From an uncultured Christensenella sp. (lineage in GTDB: Bacteria > Bacillota > Clostridia > Christensenellales > UBA1242): a stretch of 31,643 nt of DNA. The stretch is from positions 1 to 31,643 of the forward strand of contig CAJKWP010000005.1 in assembly GCA_905203645.1 (NCBI GenBank), in the 5' to 3' direction. This document shows, piece after piece, positions 15,153 through 23,492 of this stretch. Every line of letters begins with the position of its first letter. Positions within the stretch are counted from its first letter, which is position 1. The notes under the pieces are model-generated. The model saw only the letters and a program-made list of their open reading frames with translations. It did no database searches and was not told the origin of the DNA. The position numbers and the translations under genes are program-made.

Positions 15153-15184
15153 AAAAAAAATTCACAGACACAAATCTGTGAATT
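15153..15184 (-). terminator. rho-independent terminator of the giant protease gene
   Basis: AATTCACAGA and TCTGTGAATT arms with a short loop, followed on the minus strand by eight T. It begins about 28 bases after the stop codon. Confidence 0.85.
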
Positions 15185-15212
15185 GAAAAAATATATTTTT
15201 TTTTGCTTGTTT

Positions 15213-18200
15213 TCAGACCGCTTTTACAAGTTGAAATCCCGTATCAAATTTTTCAAGGATATAATTTTCTGCGCCGTCTGGAAACATATTTTCAAGTTTG
15301 CTTTCAAGGCTATTTTTGTCAACACTGCTTGTAACGTCTTTGAACTCACTGTCTCCAAACAGATTTATCAAAACAATTTTGCCATTGAAAGATGTTCTTT
15401 CCAACTTTTGTGCACTGAAACAAATTTTTACATCCTTTGGCTTGTAATTTGCAAACAAACAAAGTTCACCATTTTGGTCGAACATATCAAAGATATCACT
15501 TATATATTTTCCATCAATATCTTTGTCCCATTTTTCAAACGTCAAGTACAAATCCAGATACATTTGGAAAGAATAATAATAATTTTGATTTATTTTCAAA
15601 CGGATATCAAAGAACGGAATTTTTTGAACGCAATCACATTCAAATTTTGTAAGCACAATCTTGTCGTCATAATCAAATTCCAACACAAACGCAAGGTCGC
15701 CTTCATCATTTTTTGTTCCAGAATGGTCAAAATCAAAATTGTAAAAGAATTTGATTGAAAGTTTTTCTGGTACCAAAACGGCAACATAGGTCATATTTTG
15801 TCCAGTGTGTTTGATTTGATATTCCAAAACAAAAGTGTCAGTGCCTTTTATTTGCCATTTTGCAATTTTTTGTCTTTCACCATCTTTTTCAAAATATTTT
15901 GGAACGGAGTATTCTTCTGTCCAAGCGTAACAATCTTGACTCAAAATTGTTCCATCTTCCAATTCAAAAGTAATCACCTTTGCATTGCACGATGTATACA
16001 CAATATAGTCATTGATTTCAACTCTGTTATTGCACCTTTGTTTGATAAAACTTCCAACATAATTTTCATTTTGTTTTTCAACATAAATGTAACTCAAAAA
16101 ATATGACAATTTGCATTCAGAACCCAAAAGTCCAGGCTCGGCAAGCACAAAACGTCTTGCATATTGGAATGGATAACTTCCAATCTTTTTCAATTTTGGC
16201 AAATATATTTTTTGATTGGATGAAAATGTAAATGCATTGCTCCCAACTTCTTCCAAATTTGAAAAATCAGTATTGCCAATGCCGTTGCAACCCCCAAAAG
16301 CGTATGAAGGCAAAACTTTCAAATCTTTGCCCAAAGTTACATTTTGAAGGTCAGCACAATCATAAAAGTTGTATCCGTCACCGTTTTCATTTTTTTCAAA
16401 CAAAGTACAAGAAGACAAGTCGATATCTGACAAGGAAAAACAACTATAAAAAGCTTTTTCACCGATTGTTTCAACATTTTTCAAATCTATATTTTGCAAA
16501 CTTGAACATCTTGCAAAGCATCTTTTGGGAATGTATTTGATATTGTTGCCAAGTTCCACCATCAAAAGATTTTCACATGCATAAAAAGCCGATTCTTTCA
16601 AACTTTCACAATTTGTCAAATCAACACTGATCAGTGAATTGCAACCATTGAATGCATTTCTTCCAACTTCACGGCAGTTTTTTAAATCAATATCTTTCAG
16701 TTTTCCACAGTTGTCAAACGAGCCATTTCCAATCACGGTTATATTTCCCACGCTGACACTTTCAAGATTTGTACAATTTTGAAATGCGTACATTTCGATT
16801 TCGATGTCGATATCTTTGCTTGCAAACACAACGTTTACAGATTTGACACTTTGATTGTTGGCAAATGCCAAAACTGATATTTTTGACAATCTGTATCTTA
16901 TGCTGTTTCTTGTGTAATATTGTGGAATGTTTACGATTGTATCATTGCCTTTATATTTGTATACTTCAAATATTTTTTCATTGCTGTCACACAATATTCC
17001 AAAGTCTTCAAAGTCCACCTTTTTGAATGAAATGTAAATCGAAATATCGCAATTTGGCATCAAAAGTGCTGTCGATTGTTCATTGATTTCCAATGCGTAC
17101 TTTCTGCCTTCACTTGAAATATAATAAAGTGTCGAAACATAATTTTTGTCATCAGAATATTCCACAAAGATTGGTTGATTGAAATATGCTGTCGCTATTT
17201 GATTGTCGTATTGGTCTTTTACTTGGCAATTTCCACTGCCACTTATTTCAACTTTGACCGCATACAAAATCTTTTCATAATTGATTTGTACACTCAGGTC
17301 TTTGCATGGCATAACAAACGTATAAGTATCATTTGAAACATCTTTTGTAACATCAACCCCGTCAACATTCATCGAAACAAATTTTGTTCCCTTGAATTGC
17401 TCCACCGTCAAAACAACAATTTCACCCTCATAAAAACTATATGCCATCTCGTCTGTCACAACACTGTCGCAAAGGTTGTTTATTTTTATTTTGTATGCTT
17501 TCTTTTCACCTGTGGCATTTATGATATTTTGACATTGGTTTGAGTATTGGTCTTCCACTACTGAGATGTAATATTTCTTTTGATTTGTAAATTTTTCAAA
17601 AGTGTAATTTGTGCCAAAGTTAAAACCTTCAAAAGATTGACAGTCAACCAATTCATCATTTGGGTCAAGTTTGTTGTCGTCGGAAACATAAGTTTTGACA
17701 TTGCAGTTGTAGCCAGTGACATCAAAGTCGGTCTTTTCTTCGCTGTTGCTTTTCAAACTGACACTTGCTTCAACGCATCTGACACCAGTCGCAAGGCTTA
17801 TTCCATTTGCATCAAAACAGAAAATTGTGACTTTTGAATTTTTTGGAACGTCAAATGCATTTTTTGTTATTGTAACATCCCTTTGTCCAAGGAAAATTTG
17901 CGTTTGAGCAGTTTTACAGCCAAAAGCATGTTTTTTGAGTTTGACAACACTTTTCAAAATCAACTTTTCCAAGTTGTTACACATATCAAAAGTATTACTT
18001 TCAACAACTTCAAGCCTGTCGGCACAAAATTCTTTTATTTTTGTATTGTAAAACGCATTTTCACCAAGTTCGACAAGTTGCGAACAGTTTATGGACAGTT
18101 CAAGTTTTTGGCAAAAATTGAACGCATTTCTTCCTATACTTGTCAAGTTTTCAAAGTCCAAGTCAACATTGTCAAGGTTGACAAAATCTGAAAATGCATT

Positions 18201-20276
18201 ATCAGGCACTTCGGTTATTTTTGGAAGACTTACGTTTTCCAATGCAAAACATCCCAAAACAGTTTTGCTTCCAAAAAAGTAACCAAAAAGCCTGATGTTT
18301 GTATTGCCATCACCAATCTGATTTGCATTTGGCAAATTGAGTGTTTTAAGAAGTGGACAATATTGGGCAAGTGTTGTGGCATCGGTTGCCCCAAGTGTCA
18401 ACTCTTCAAGTCCATCGCAACAACAGAATGGATATCCGTCAATCAAAACGTCAAAGTCACAAACAAAACTTTTTATTGCACGTCCGCAAAACAAGTCGTC
18501 GCCAAGTTTTGTCACCTTTACGCCGTTTATGTATTGTGGCAAAATTATATTTTCAAGTCCAGATTTGTATTCAGTTACAACTCCGTTTTTGTCAATTACA
18601 AATCCTGTGCCATCATCATTGCAAGTGCTGGTTCCCTTAAAATAGTCAACTTGGAAACATTCACTGTCAGCGCAAACATTGCCGTTGCCATCCAACAAGT
18701 AAATGGCTATCTTCAAACTTGTCGATTGGGTTATATTCAAAGGTGATGTATATGTCAAGCCAGCAACAGTTGTTGGATATGTGCCATCGGTTGTGTAAAC
18801 GATTTTGTATTCATATCCGTTATATTTTTTATTTTGGTTTTCAATCTTGACAAGGATACTATCTTCAAAATTGAAAGATGAGCCATCTGAGCCAAAGGAT
18901 AATTTTGGTGCTTTGTCAAGTACAAATTTGTCGATGCCAAGTTCCATGTTTGGAACACCAAACCCAAATGCATCGTCTTGTCCCTTTGCTCCAAAATCAT
19001 AAGTTGAATTTTTAAGATTTTGCTCAACGGTCTTTACTTCAAAATCATTTCCATAATATGTAGCGTACAGTGCAACCAATGCTGTTGCGTGTGGCGTTGC
19101 CATTGATGTTCCACTGATAACCGCATATTTTCCGCCAGTTTTTGACGTATAAATTTGTTCATAAGTACATTCATTGGGAACGCAACTGAGTATTTTTGAA
19201 CCTGGCAAACACAAATCTACATTTGAGCCATAATTTGAATAGTACGCCAAGTTTAAGCCATTTTGATATTTTTCATTTCTTGCAAGTGCCGAAATAGTCA
19301 ATGCGTTTTTTGCTGAAGATGGCGAAAAATATTTTGAAAAATAGTTTTCATTGCCTGCGGCAACAACTGGCATAATGTTGTTTTCAAAGCAACTGTCAAT
19401 TATTTTTTCTTCTTGCTGAGAATATCCATAGCCACCAAGGCTCATGTTGAAAGCGCAAACGTTATTCCCCAACTTTTTCAAGTTCAAAAGATATTCTATT
19501 CCCGAAAGAACGTTTGACATAGAGCCACTGCCCTTGCTGTTAAGTACTTTTATTGGAATAATTTTTACGTTGCTTTGTGTCAAATCAACAATCGTGCCAG
19601 ATACGTGTGTTCCATGCGAGTTGTCATCTTCAAATTTGTATGTACTTATTTTGCCAGTATAAAGAGTGCTGTCATAATAACTTATGCCAAGGTCGAAAGC
19701 AATTCTGCCTTGCAAAAATTCGTTGTCTGTGTCAATTCCCGTATCCAAAACCGCAATATATACGGTTGGCAAATTTTTTACATCTTTGTATTTTTCAAGT
19801 ATGTATTGTTGATATGTCCCCACACCCAACAAGTCCGCACCCCACGACAAATTGTTTGTTCCACGTACATTTTCGGGTGCGATATTATCGGGCAAATCGT
19901 TGCAAGAAATTTCAAAATCTCGTTCACAAAAAGTTACATAATCAAGCGAAGAATAATATTCAAGTGCATCTGTCGCATCTTGATAACTTGCGTATTGCAA
20001 AACGTTAAGTCCCGAATATCCATTTGCAACACTTACTGCTTTTTTGTCGACAATATTTCGTTTTGTTTTGACAATAATACGATTTTGAGTTTCATTTTCA
20101 AACATCGTATTTATGTAACTGAGTTCTTGCCTGTATTCGGCAATTTGGTCGGTTGGTGCAACTATGCCAAAATCTTTGTTTTTTGCCCAATTCCCCAACT
20201 GAAACCCGCATAACATCAATAATGGTGCCATTACAATTCCAAACAGATAAACCCAAGTTCTGCTATTTTTTTTCAT
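15213..20276 (-). CDS. giant subtilisin-like serine protease with BspA-type leucine-rich repeats
   Basis: 1687 residues, exported. Residues 8-28 form a signal or anchor helix. 65-125 look like an inhibitor_I9-type propeptide (RIIVKTKRNIVDKKAV to YVTFCERDF). The S8 catalytic domain has Asp178 (IAVLDTGID), His221 (NSHGTHVSGTI), oxyanion Asn309 (VAAGNEN) and Ser391 (SGTSMATPHATA), so it should be active. After it, about 450-540 resembles a CHB_HEX_C-like module (YTTDGTYPTT). Two blocks of BspA/LRR_5 repeats follow (IGRNAFNFCQKL, VGRNAFNGCNSL, IGEKAFYSCFSL), with repeat-like InlB-type modules between them. About 300 non-repeat residues end the protein, with no LPxTG motif or terminal helix. Start chosen at ATG 20276: GGGGGG lies five bases upstream and the promoter upstream excludes the longer frame. 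BspA repeats usually bind host or matrix ligands. Confidence 0.9.
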   Translation of the reverse strand: MKKNSRTWVYLFGIVMAPLLMLCGFQLGNWAKNKDFGIVAPTDQIAEYRQELSYINTMFENETQNRIIVKTKRNIVDKKAVSVANGYSGLNVLQYASYQDATDALEYYSSLDYVTFCERDFEISCNDLPDNIAPENVRGTNNLSWGADLLGVGTYQQYILEKYKDVKNLPTVYIAVLDTGIDTDNEFLQGRIAFDLGISYYDSTLYTGKISTYKFEDDNSHGTHVSGTIVDLTQSNVKIIPIKVLNSKGSGSMSNVLSGIEYLLNLKKLGNNVCAFNMSLGGYGYSQQEEKIIDSCFENNIMPVVAAGNENYFSKYFSPSSAKNALTISALARNEKYQNGLNLAYYSNYGSNVDLCLPGSKILSCVPNECTYEQIYTSKTGGKYAVISGTSMATPHATALVALYATYYGNDFEVKTVEQNLKNSTYDFGAKGQDDAFGFGVPNMELGIDKFVLDKAPKLSFGSDGSSFNFEDSILVKIENQNKKYNGYEYKIVYTTDGTYPTTVAGLTYTSPLNITQSTSLKIAIYLLDGNGNVCADSECFQVDYFKGTSTCNDDGTGFVIDKNGVVTEYKSGLENIILPQYINGVKVTKLGDDLFCGRAIKSFVCDFDVLIDGYPFCCCDGLEELTLGATDATTLAQYCPLLKTLNLPNANQIGDGNTNIRLFGYFFGSKTVLGCFALENVSLPKITEVPDNAFSDFVNLDNVDLDFENLTSIGRNAFNFCQKLELSINCSQLVELGENAFYNTKIKEFCADRLEVVESNTFDMCNNLEKLILKSVVKLKKHAFGCKTAQTQIFLGQRDVTITKNAFDVPKNSKVTIFCFDANGISLATGVRCVEASVSLKSNSEEKTDFDVTGYNCNVKTYVSDDNKLDPNDELVDCQSFEGFNFGTNYTFEKFTNQKKYYISVVEDQYSNQCQNIINATGEKKAYKIKINNLCDSVVTDEMAYSFYEGEIVVLTVEQFKGTKFVSMNVDGVDVTKDVSNDTYTFVMPCKDLSVQINYEKILYAVKVEISGSGNCQVKDQYDNQIATAYFNQPIFVEYSDDKNYVSTLYYISSEGRKYALEINEQSTALLMPNCDISIYISFKKVDFEDFGILCDSNEKIFEVYKYKGNDTIVNIPQYYTRNSIRYRLSKISVLAFANNQSVKSVNVVFASKDIDIEIEMYAFQNCTNLESVSVGNITVIGNGSFDNCGKLKDIDLKNCREVGRNAFNGCNSLISVDLTNCESLKESAFYACENLLMVELGNNIKYIPKRCFARCSSLQNIDLKNVETIGEKAFYSCFSLSDIDLSSCTLFEKNENGDGYNFYDCADLQNVTLGKDLKVLPSYAFGGCNGIGNTDFSNLEEVGSNAFTFSSNQKIYLPKLKKIGSYPFQYARRFVLAEPGLLGSECKLSYFLSYIYVEKQNENYVGSFIKQRCNNRVEINDYIVYTSCNAKVITFELEDGTILSQDCYAWTEEYSVPKYFEKDGERQKIAKWQIKGTDTFVLEYQIKHTGQNMTYVAVLVPEKLSIKFFYNFDFDHSGTKNDEGDLAFVLEFDYDDKIVLTKFECDCVQKIPFFDIRLKINQNYYYSFQMYLDLYLTFEKWDKDIDGKYISDIFDMFDQNGELCLFANYKPKDVKICFSAQKLERTSFNGKIVLINLFGDSEFKDVTSSVDKNSLESKLENMFPDGAENYILEKFDTGFQLVKAV

Positions 20277-20297
20277 AGCAACCCCCCAACTGTAAAA

Positions 20298-20326
20298 ATT
20301 ATAACACACACCAAACCCGATGTAAA
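20298..20326 (-). promoter_or_regulatory. promoter of the giant protease gene
   Basis: Minus strand TTTACA (20321-20326), 17 bases, TATAAT (20298-20303). It lies between the tRNA terminator and the ATG, so the protease is transcribed independently of the tRNA. Confidence 0.75.
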
Positions 20327-20339
20327 TACCCCAAGGCGC

Positions 20340-20367
20340 AAAAAAAAGGAAGGTCGAACGACCTTCC
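20340..20367 (-). terminator. terminator of the tRNA-Val transcript
   Basis: Minus strand GGAAGGTC, GTTC loop, GACCTTCC, then eight T. It begins eight bases after the tRNA CCA end. Confidence 0.9.
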
Positions 20368-20374
20368 ATGATGT

Positions 20375-20450
20375 TGGTGGGAGTTATAGGGCTCGAACCT
20401 ATGACCTCCTGCTTGTAAGGCAGATGCTCTCCCAGCTGAGCTAAACTCCC
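20375..20450 (-). tRNA. tRNA-Val (anticodon UAC)
   Basis: 76 bases including an encoded CCA. The acceptor GGGAGTT pairs with AACTCCC; the D stem is GCTC/GAGC; the anticodon loop CTTACAA gives UAC, reading GUA-type valine codons; the T arm ATAGG-TTCGAGC-CCTAT is standard. It is a single tRNA with its own promoter and terminator. Confidence 0.95.
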
Positions 20451-20464
20451 AAATCAACGTTGCA

Positions 20465-20494
20465 ATATTAACATAAAAAACACGTCATTGTCAA
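20465..20494 (-). promoter_or_regulatory. promoter of tRNA-Val
   Basis: Minus strand TTGACA (20489-20494), 18 bases, TAATAT (20465-20470), about 15 bases before the mature tRNA 5' end. Confidence 0.75.
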
Positions 20495-20536
20495 CACTTT
20501 TTCAAAAAAAAATTTTTTTTGTCATTTTTTTGAAAA

Positions 20537-20566
20537 GAAAAAACACCTCAAAGATTTTTTGAGATG
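20537..20566 (-). terminator. terminator of the four-helix membrane protein gene
   Basis: Minus strand CATCTCAAA and TTTGAGGTG arms (one G-T pair), then a T-run. It lies 12 bases after the stop at 20578. Confidence 0.8.
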
Positions 20567-20577
20567 TTTTTGATGCT

Positions 20578-21078
20578 TTATTTGTTCTTTTCTTCTTCTT
20601 TTTCAATTTCAACAACAACCTTTTCGTCGTTTGAAATTTTTGCTTCTTGTTCTTTTGCCAATTCTTCGGCTTTGCGTTGATGATAATTTTTGTAACCTTC
20701 TTTTTGATTATCACCTTGATCCCACTTTTCGCCACCAGTTGCCAAAATTCCAAATACAAGCCCAAATGCCACAACAATGCATACAAGTGGAGCAATGTAT
20801 TCTTTTGGCATAACAAGTCCCCAAGTGAGTGAGAATATTGTCACAATCAAAAGTGCAACGCCAAGCCAAATGTTACCCTTTTTGTAAGATACGCTTCCTT
20901 GTTTGAAAACGCCCTTTACAACAAGCAACAATCCAGCACCACCAGTTGCAACTGCCACAGCACACGAAGCATTAAACCATCCAAAAACTTCGGGTACAGC
21001 AACAGACAAAAGCCAAAGCACTCCGCCAGCCAAAATAAACAAAGATATCAAAAGCTTGTAAACCATATTTTTGTTCAT
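20578..21078 (-). CDS. four-helix membrane protein of unknown function
   Basis: 166 residues with four hydrophobic helices (about 7-27, 32-54, 70-88, 94-112) and a cytoplasmic, charged tail of 50 residues rich in Glu and Lys (AEELAKEQEAK, EIEKEEEKNK). No named family is recognised. The ATG at 21078 has AAGGAG seven bases upstream. It has its own promoter and terminator and is thus separate from the YdjG/YdjI-like pair upstream. Confidence 0.7.
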   Translation of the reverse strand: MNKNMVYKLLISLFILAGGVLWLLSVAVPEVFGWFNASCAVAVATGGAGLLLVVKGVFKQGSVSYKKGNIWLGVALLIVTIFSLTWGLVMPKEYIAPLVCIVVAFGLVFGILATGGEKWDQGDNQKEGYKNYHQRKAEELAKEQEAKISNDEKVVVEIEKEEEKNK

Positions 21079-21097
21079 AATTTTTCTCCTTTTTGAA

Positions 21098-21125
21098 ATT
21101 TTACAATAACTTTAAAATATTTCAA
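21098..21125 (-). promoter_or_regulatory. promoter of the four-helix membrane protein gene
   Basis: Minus strand TTGAAA (21120-21125), 16 bases, TAAAAT (21098-21103). Confidence 0.55.
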
Positions 21126-21201
21126 AATATTTTTTGTATTTTTTATATTTTCTAATTTCAGTTTTTTTTCTGATAAAGCAATTCAGTTTTTTTACTCAAA
21201 T

Positions 21202-22332
21202 TCAGTGAACGAAAAGTCCGTCAAGCATATCGCCCGTTTCGTAAATGGCCGGCAAAATGAAAAACAAATATACAAACAGTGCTGCTAAACCCAATGCAAG
21301 CAAAACCACCAAAAGTATTTTCCATGGACTTTTTGGTGTTTTTCCAACAACTTTTCCAGTTACTCCATTTATATAAAAGTTATACAATTTTTTTCGATAT
21401 TCAAAGTGTCCGATATATATTGGTAACAAAATGTATTTGAATTTTGTTTCCAAATAGTTTGTATCGCTTGAAAATGAAATAACACTTGTGTAATCATATC
21501 TTCGCAAAATTTCACTTTTTATTCGCATAGACATAATATTTTTGCAATCTTTCCATGTTTGTTCACCATCTTTTGAATATGTATTCGCAGTATATCCCGA
21601 CAAAAAACTTTGACTGTATTTGCTTGCATTGTTGGTTGGGAAAGGTTCAAGTCCACGCATAACAATTTCAGAGATATTTTGCGATGCTCGCACAATCAAA
21701 TCGTCAAAAAACTTTGTGTGTTTTCCTTTTATTCCAAAAGTTCTGGTTTTTGACCTGGTATATGCCTTGCCGTCACGATAATACACTTCGGTTTCCCTTT
21801 TTGCAAGTGTTCCGTGATACGTGGTGTCTGTTTTGCAATCAAATGTAAATACAGGACTGTAGACACCATGTAATTTTTCAGTCTTGACATTCTTTTTGAA
21901 TGCCCTTGGTGCAAACCACTTTTTTTTCGCCCATTTTTTTGCGCATACTTCGGCCTCAGCACCAGATTTTTCAAAAGGGCAAACGCCCTGTGGTTTCATG
22001 CCGACTATTTCTTTGGTTTTCACAACGTTTGACGAACCACAAAACGAACAAATCTTTGAAATTTGTCCTTTTTTGACAATCTCTTTGGCGCCACAACTTT
22101 CACACCTGATTACATCGGTGTCTGACCAAACTTTTGCTTTAGTCAGCAAGTCTTCGATAGGTTGCTCAGTTATTTTTTCGTTTTTGGGAACGTCAAAAAC
22201 CGAAAAGCAATATTCACACTGCAATTTTTGAAGTTCGGGTTTGTAAACAGTTTTTCCGCCACAGTTTGCGCAACGGAACGACTTGCTTTCAAGTTTCTTG
22301 TCACTGAACAAAATTTCAACTTCATCTTTCAT
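21202..22332 (-). CDS. zinc-ribbon membrane protein, YdjG-like
   Basis: 376 residues. Two zinc ribbons lie at the N-terminus: CANCGG with CEYC (about 21-42) and CESCGA with CSFCGS (about 77-100). A beta-rich domain holds the conserved-looking VYSPVFTFDCKTDTTYHG segment, and one hydrophobic helix stands near the C-terminus (ILLVVLLALGLAALFVYLFF). Similar proteins are often labelled TFIIB-type zinc ribbon protein or PriA-like. In B. subtilis, YdjG of this type works with YdjH and the SPFH protein YdjI to attach PspA to the membrane. The gene 23 bases upstream is the matching SPFH protein, which supports that reading; no PspA or YdjH is in the window. The ATG at 22332 has only a weak GGA upstream. 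Confidence 0.75.
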   Translation of the reverse strand: MKDEVEILFSDKKLESKSFRCANCGGKTVYKPELQKLQCEYCFSVFDVPKNEKITEQPIEDLLTKAKVWSDTDVIRCESCGAKEIVKKGQISKICSFCGSSNVVKTKEIVGMKPQGVCPFEKSGAEAEVCAKKWAKKKWFAPRAFKKNVKTEKLHGVYSPVFTFDCKTDTTYHGTLAKRETEVYYRDGKAYTRSKTRTFGIKGKHTKFFDDLIVRASQNISEIVMRGLEPFPTNNASKYSQSFLSGYTANTYSKDGEQTWKDCKNIMSMRIKSEILRRYDYTSVISFSSDTNYLETKFKYILLPIYIGHFEYRKKLYNFYINGVTGKVVGKTPKSPWKILLVVLLALGLAALFVYLFFILPAIYETGDMLDGLFVH

Positions 22333-22355
22333 ATATTTATTCCAATTTATATTTG

Positions 22356-23357
22356 TCAGTCAAGTTTTGTTCCGCATTGTCCACAAAACTTTGTTCCTGC
22401 TGGATATTCAATGTTGCATTTTGGGCAAGTTGGTTTGAGCTTTGCACCACATTGTCCGCAAAATTTGCTTGAAGCATCAACAGGTGCTTTGCAAACTGGG
22501 CATACATCTTTTATTTGTGCTTGCTTTGCAAACTGTTGCCCCATTTGTCCACCAAGTCCCATTCCAATTCCAACACCCATAAAACCGCCAACTGAACCAG
22601 GGTTTTGTGCAGCAGATTTCAAAGCGTCGGTTTGACCTTTTGCTTGATAAACATCCATATTTTTGCGATACATAGAAAGTGCACTGTTTTCGTCCAATGC
22701 TTTTTCCAATTCTGCTGGAAGTGAAAAGCTTTCAAAGTTAAATTTTGAAAATTTGAGTCCGATTTCCTTGAAGTCGACACTAACTTTATCTTGAACAATT
22801 TTTGCAAGTTCTTGCATGTTTCCGGCAAGATCCAAAATCGAGATTTTGCTTTCGCCGATTGTATCGGAAATTCCACCAACAATCATACTGCGAAGATAAC
22901 TTGAAATTTCTTCGGTTGAAAAGCTTGAACAAGTTCCGCTTATGTTGTTCATAAATTCATAAGCATCGTCAATTTTGAAAGAGTATGTTCCGAATGCGCG
23001 AATTCTTACTGCGCCATAATCATTGTCACGAACAATGATTGGATTTGATGTTCCCCATTTTTGATTTGTAAATTGTTTTGTATTTACAAAATAAATGTCA
23101 GCCTTGAAAGGTGTTTCAAAGCCATAAGCCCAACTCATAAGCCTTGTAAGTATTGGCATATTGTCGGTGTCAAGTTTGTAAAAACCAGGCAAAAATACAT
23201 CGGCAAGTTTGCCTTTATATACAAAAATTGCAACTTGACTTTCCCTTACTGTCAAAGCCGAACCTTTGTTTACTTGGTCATTTATCCCAAAAGGATATTT
23301 GTATACGATTGTGTTTTGATTTTGGCTGGTCCATTCAATATTTTTTAAAATTCCCAT
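22356..23357 (-). CDS. SPFH-domain protein with two C-terminal zinc ribbons, YdjI-like
   Basis: 333 residues. The SPFH (stomatin/prohibitin/flotillin) fold covers about 20-220 (ALTVRESQVAIFVYKGKLAD, AVRIRAFGTYSFKIDD), followed by a helical part, a Gly/Met-rich linker (GGFMGVGIGMGLGGQMGQQ) and two CxxC ribbons (CPVCKA/CGQCG and CPKCN/CGQCG). This is the architecture of B. subtilis YdjI, a membrane-associated scaffold needed for PspA localisation. It has no transmembrane helix, so recruitment would depend on a partner such as the adjacent zinc-ribbon membrane protein. The ATG at 23357 has AAGGAG six bases upstream. First gene of the two-gene operon. Confidence 0.85.
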   Translation of the reverse strand: MGILKNIEWTSQNQNTIVYKYPFGINDQVNKGSALTVRESQVAIFVYKGKLADVFLPGFYKLDTDNMPILTRLMSWAYGFETPFKADIYFVNTKQFTNQKWGTSNPIIVRDNDYGAVRIRAFGTYSFKIDDAYEFMNNISGTCSSFSTEEISSYLRSMIVGGISDTIGESKISILDLAGNMQELAKIVQDKVSVDFKEIGLKFSKFNFESFSLPAELEKALDENSALSMYRKNMDVYQAKGQTDALKSAAQNPGSVGGFMGVGIGMGLGGQMGQQFAKQAQIKDVCPVCKAPVDASSKFCGQCGAKLKPTCPKCNIEYPAGTKFCGQCGTKLD

Positions 23358-23390
23358 TTTGTTCTCCTTGTTTTTTATTTTTTCTTGATA

Positions 23391-23419
23391 ATTTTAACAT
23401 ATTTGAAGTATATTTGCAA
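23391..23419 (-). promoter_or_regulatory. promoter of the SPFH/zinc-ribbon operon
   Basis: Minus strand TTGCAA (23414-23419), 17 bases, TAAAAT (23391-23396). Confidence 0.55.
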
Positions 23420-23477
23420 ATTTTTGAAAATGACAAATACAAATTTGTTTCAAAAAATATATTTTATTTTTGTTTTG

Positions 23478-23486
23478 TGATATATT
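23478..23486 (+). promoter_or_regulatory. extended -10 promoter abutting uvrC
   Basis: TG-A-TATATT, with exactly six bases (AACAAT) between the -10 hexamer and the uvrC ATG. No ribosome site fits in between, so uvrC may be translated from a leaderless mRNA. Confidence 0.5.
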
Positions 23487-23492
23487 AACAAT

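Noticed and set aside
15138..15758. 206-codon plus-strand frame at the end of the protease gene
   Set aside because: Antisense shadow; it also runs across the terminator at 15153-15184.
21130..21200. Repeated AAAAAAACTGAA motifs after the zinc-ribbon gene
   Set aside because: Only two loose copies in low-complexity DNA and no hairpin; not enough to call a repeat or terminator.
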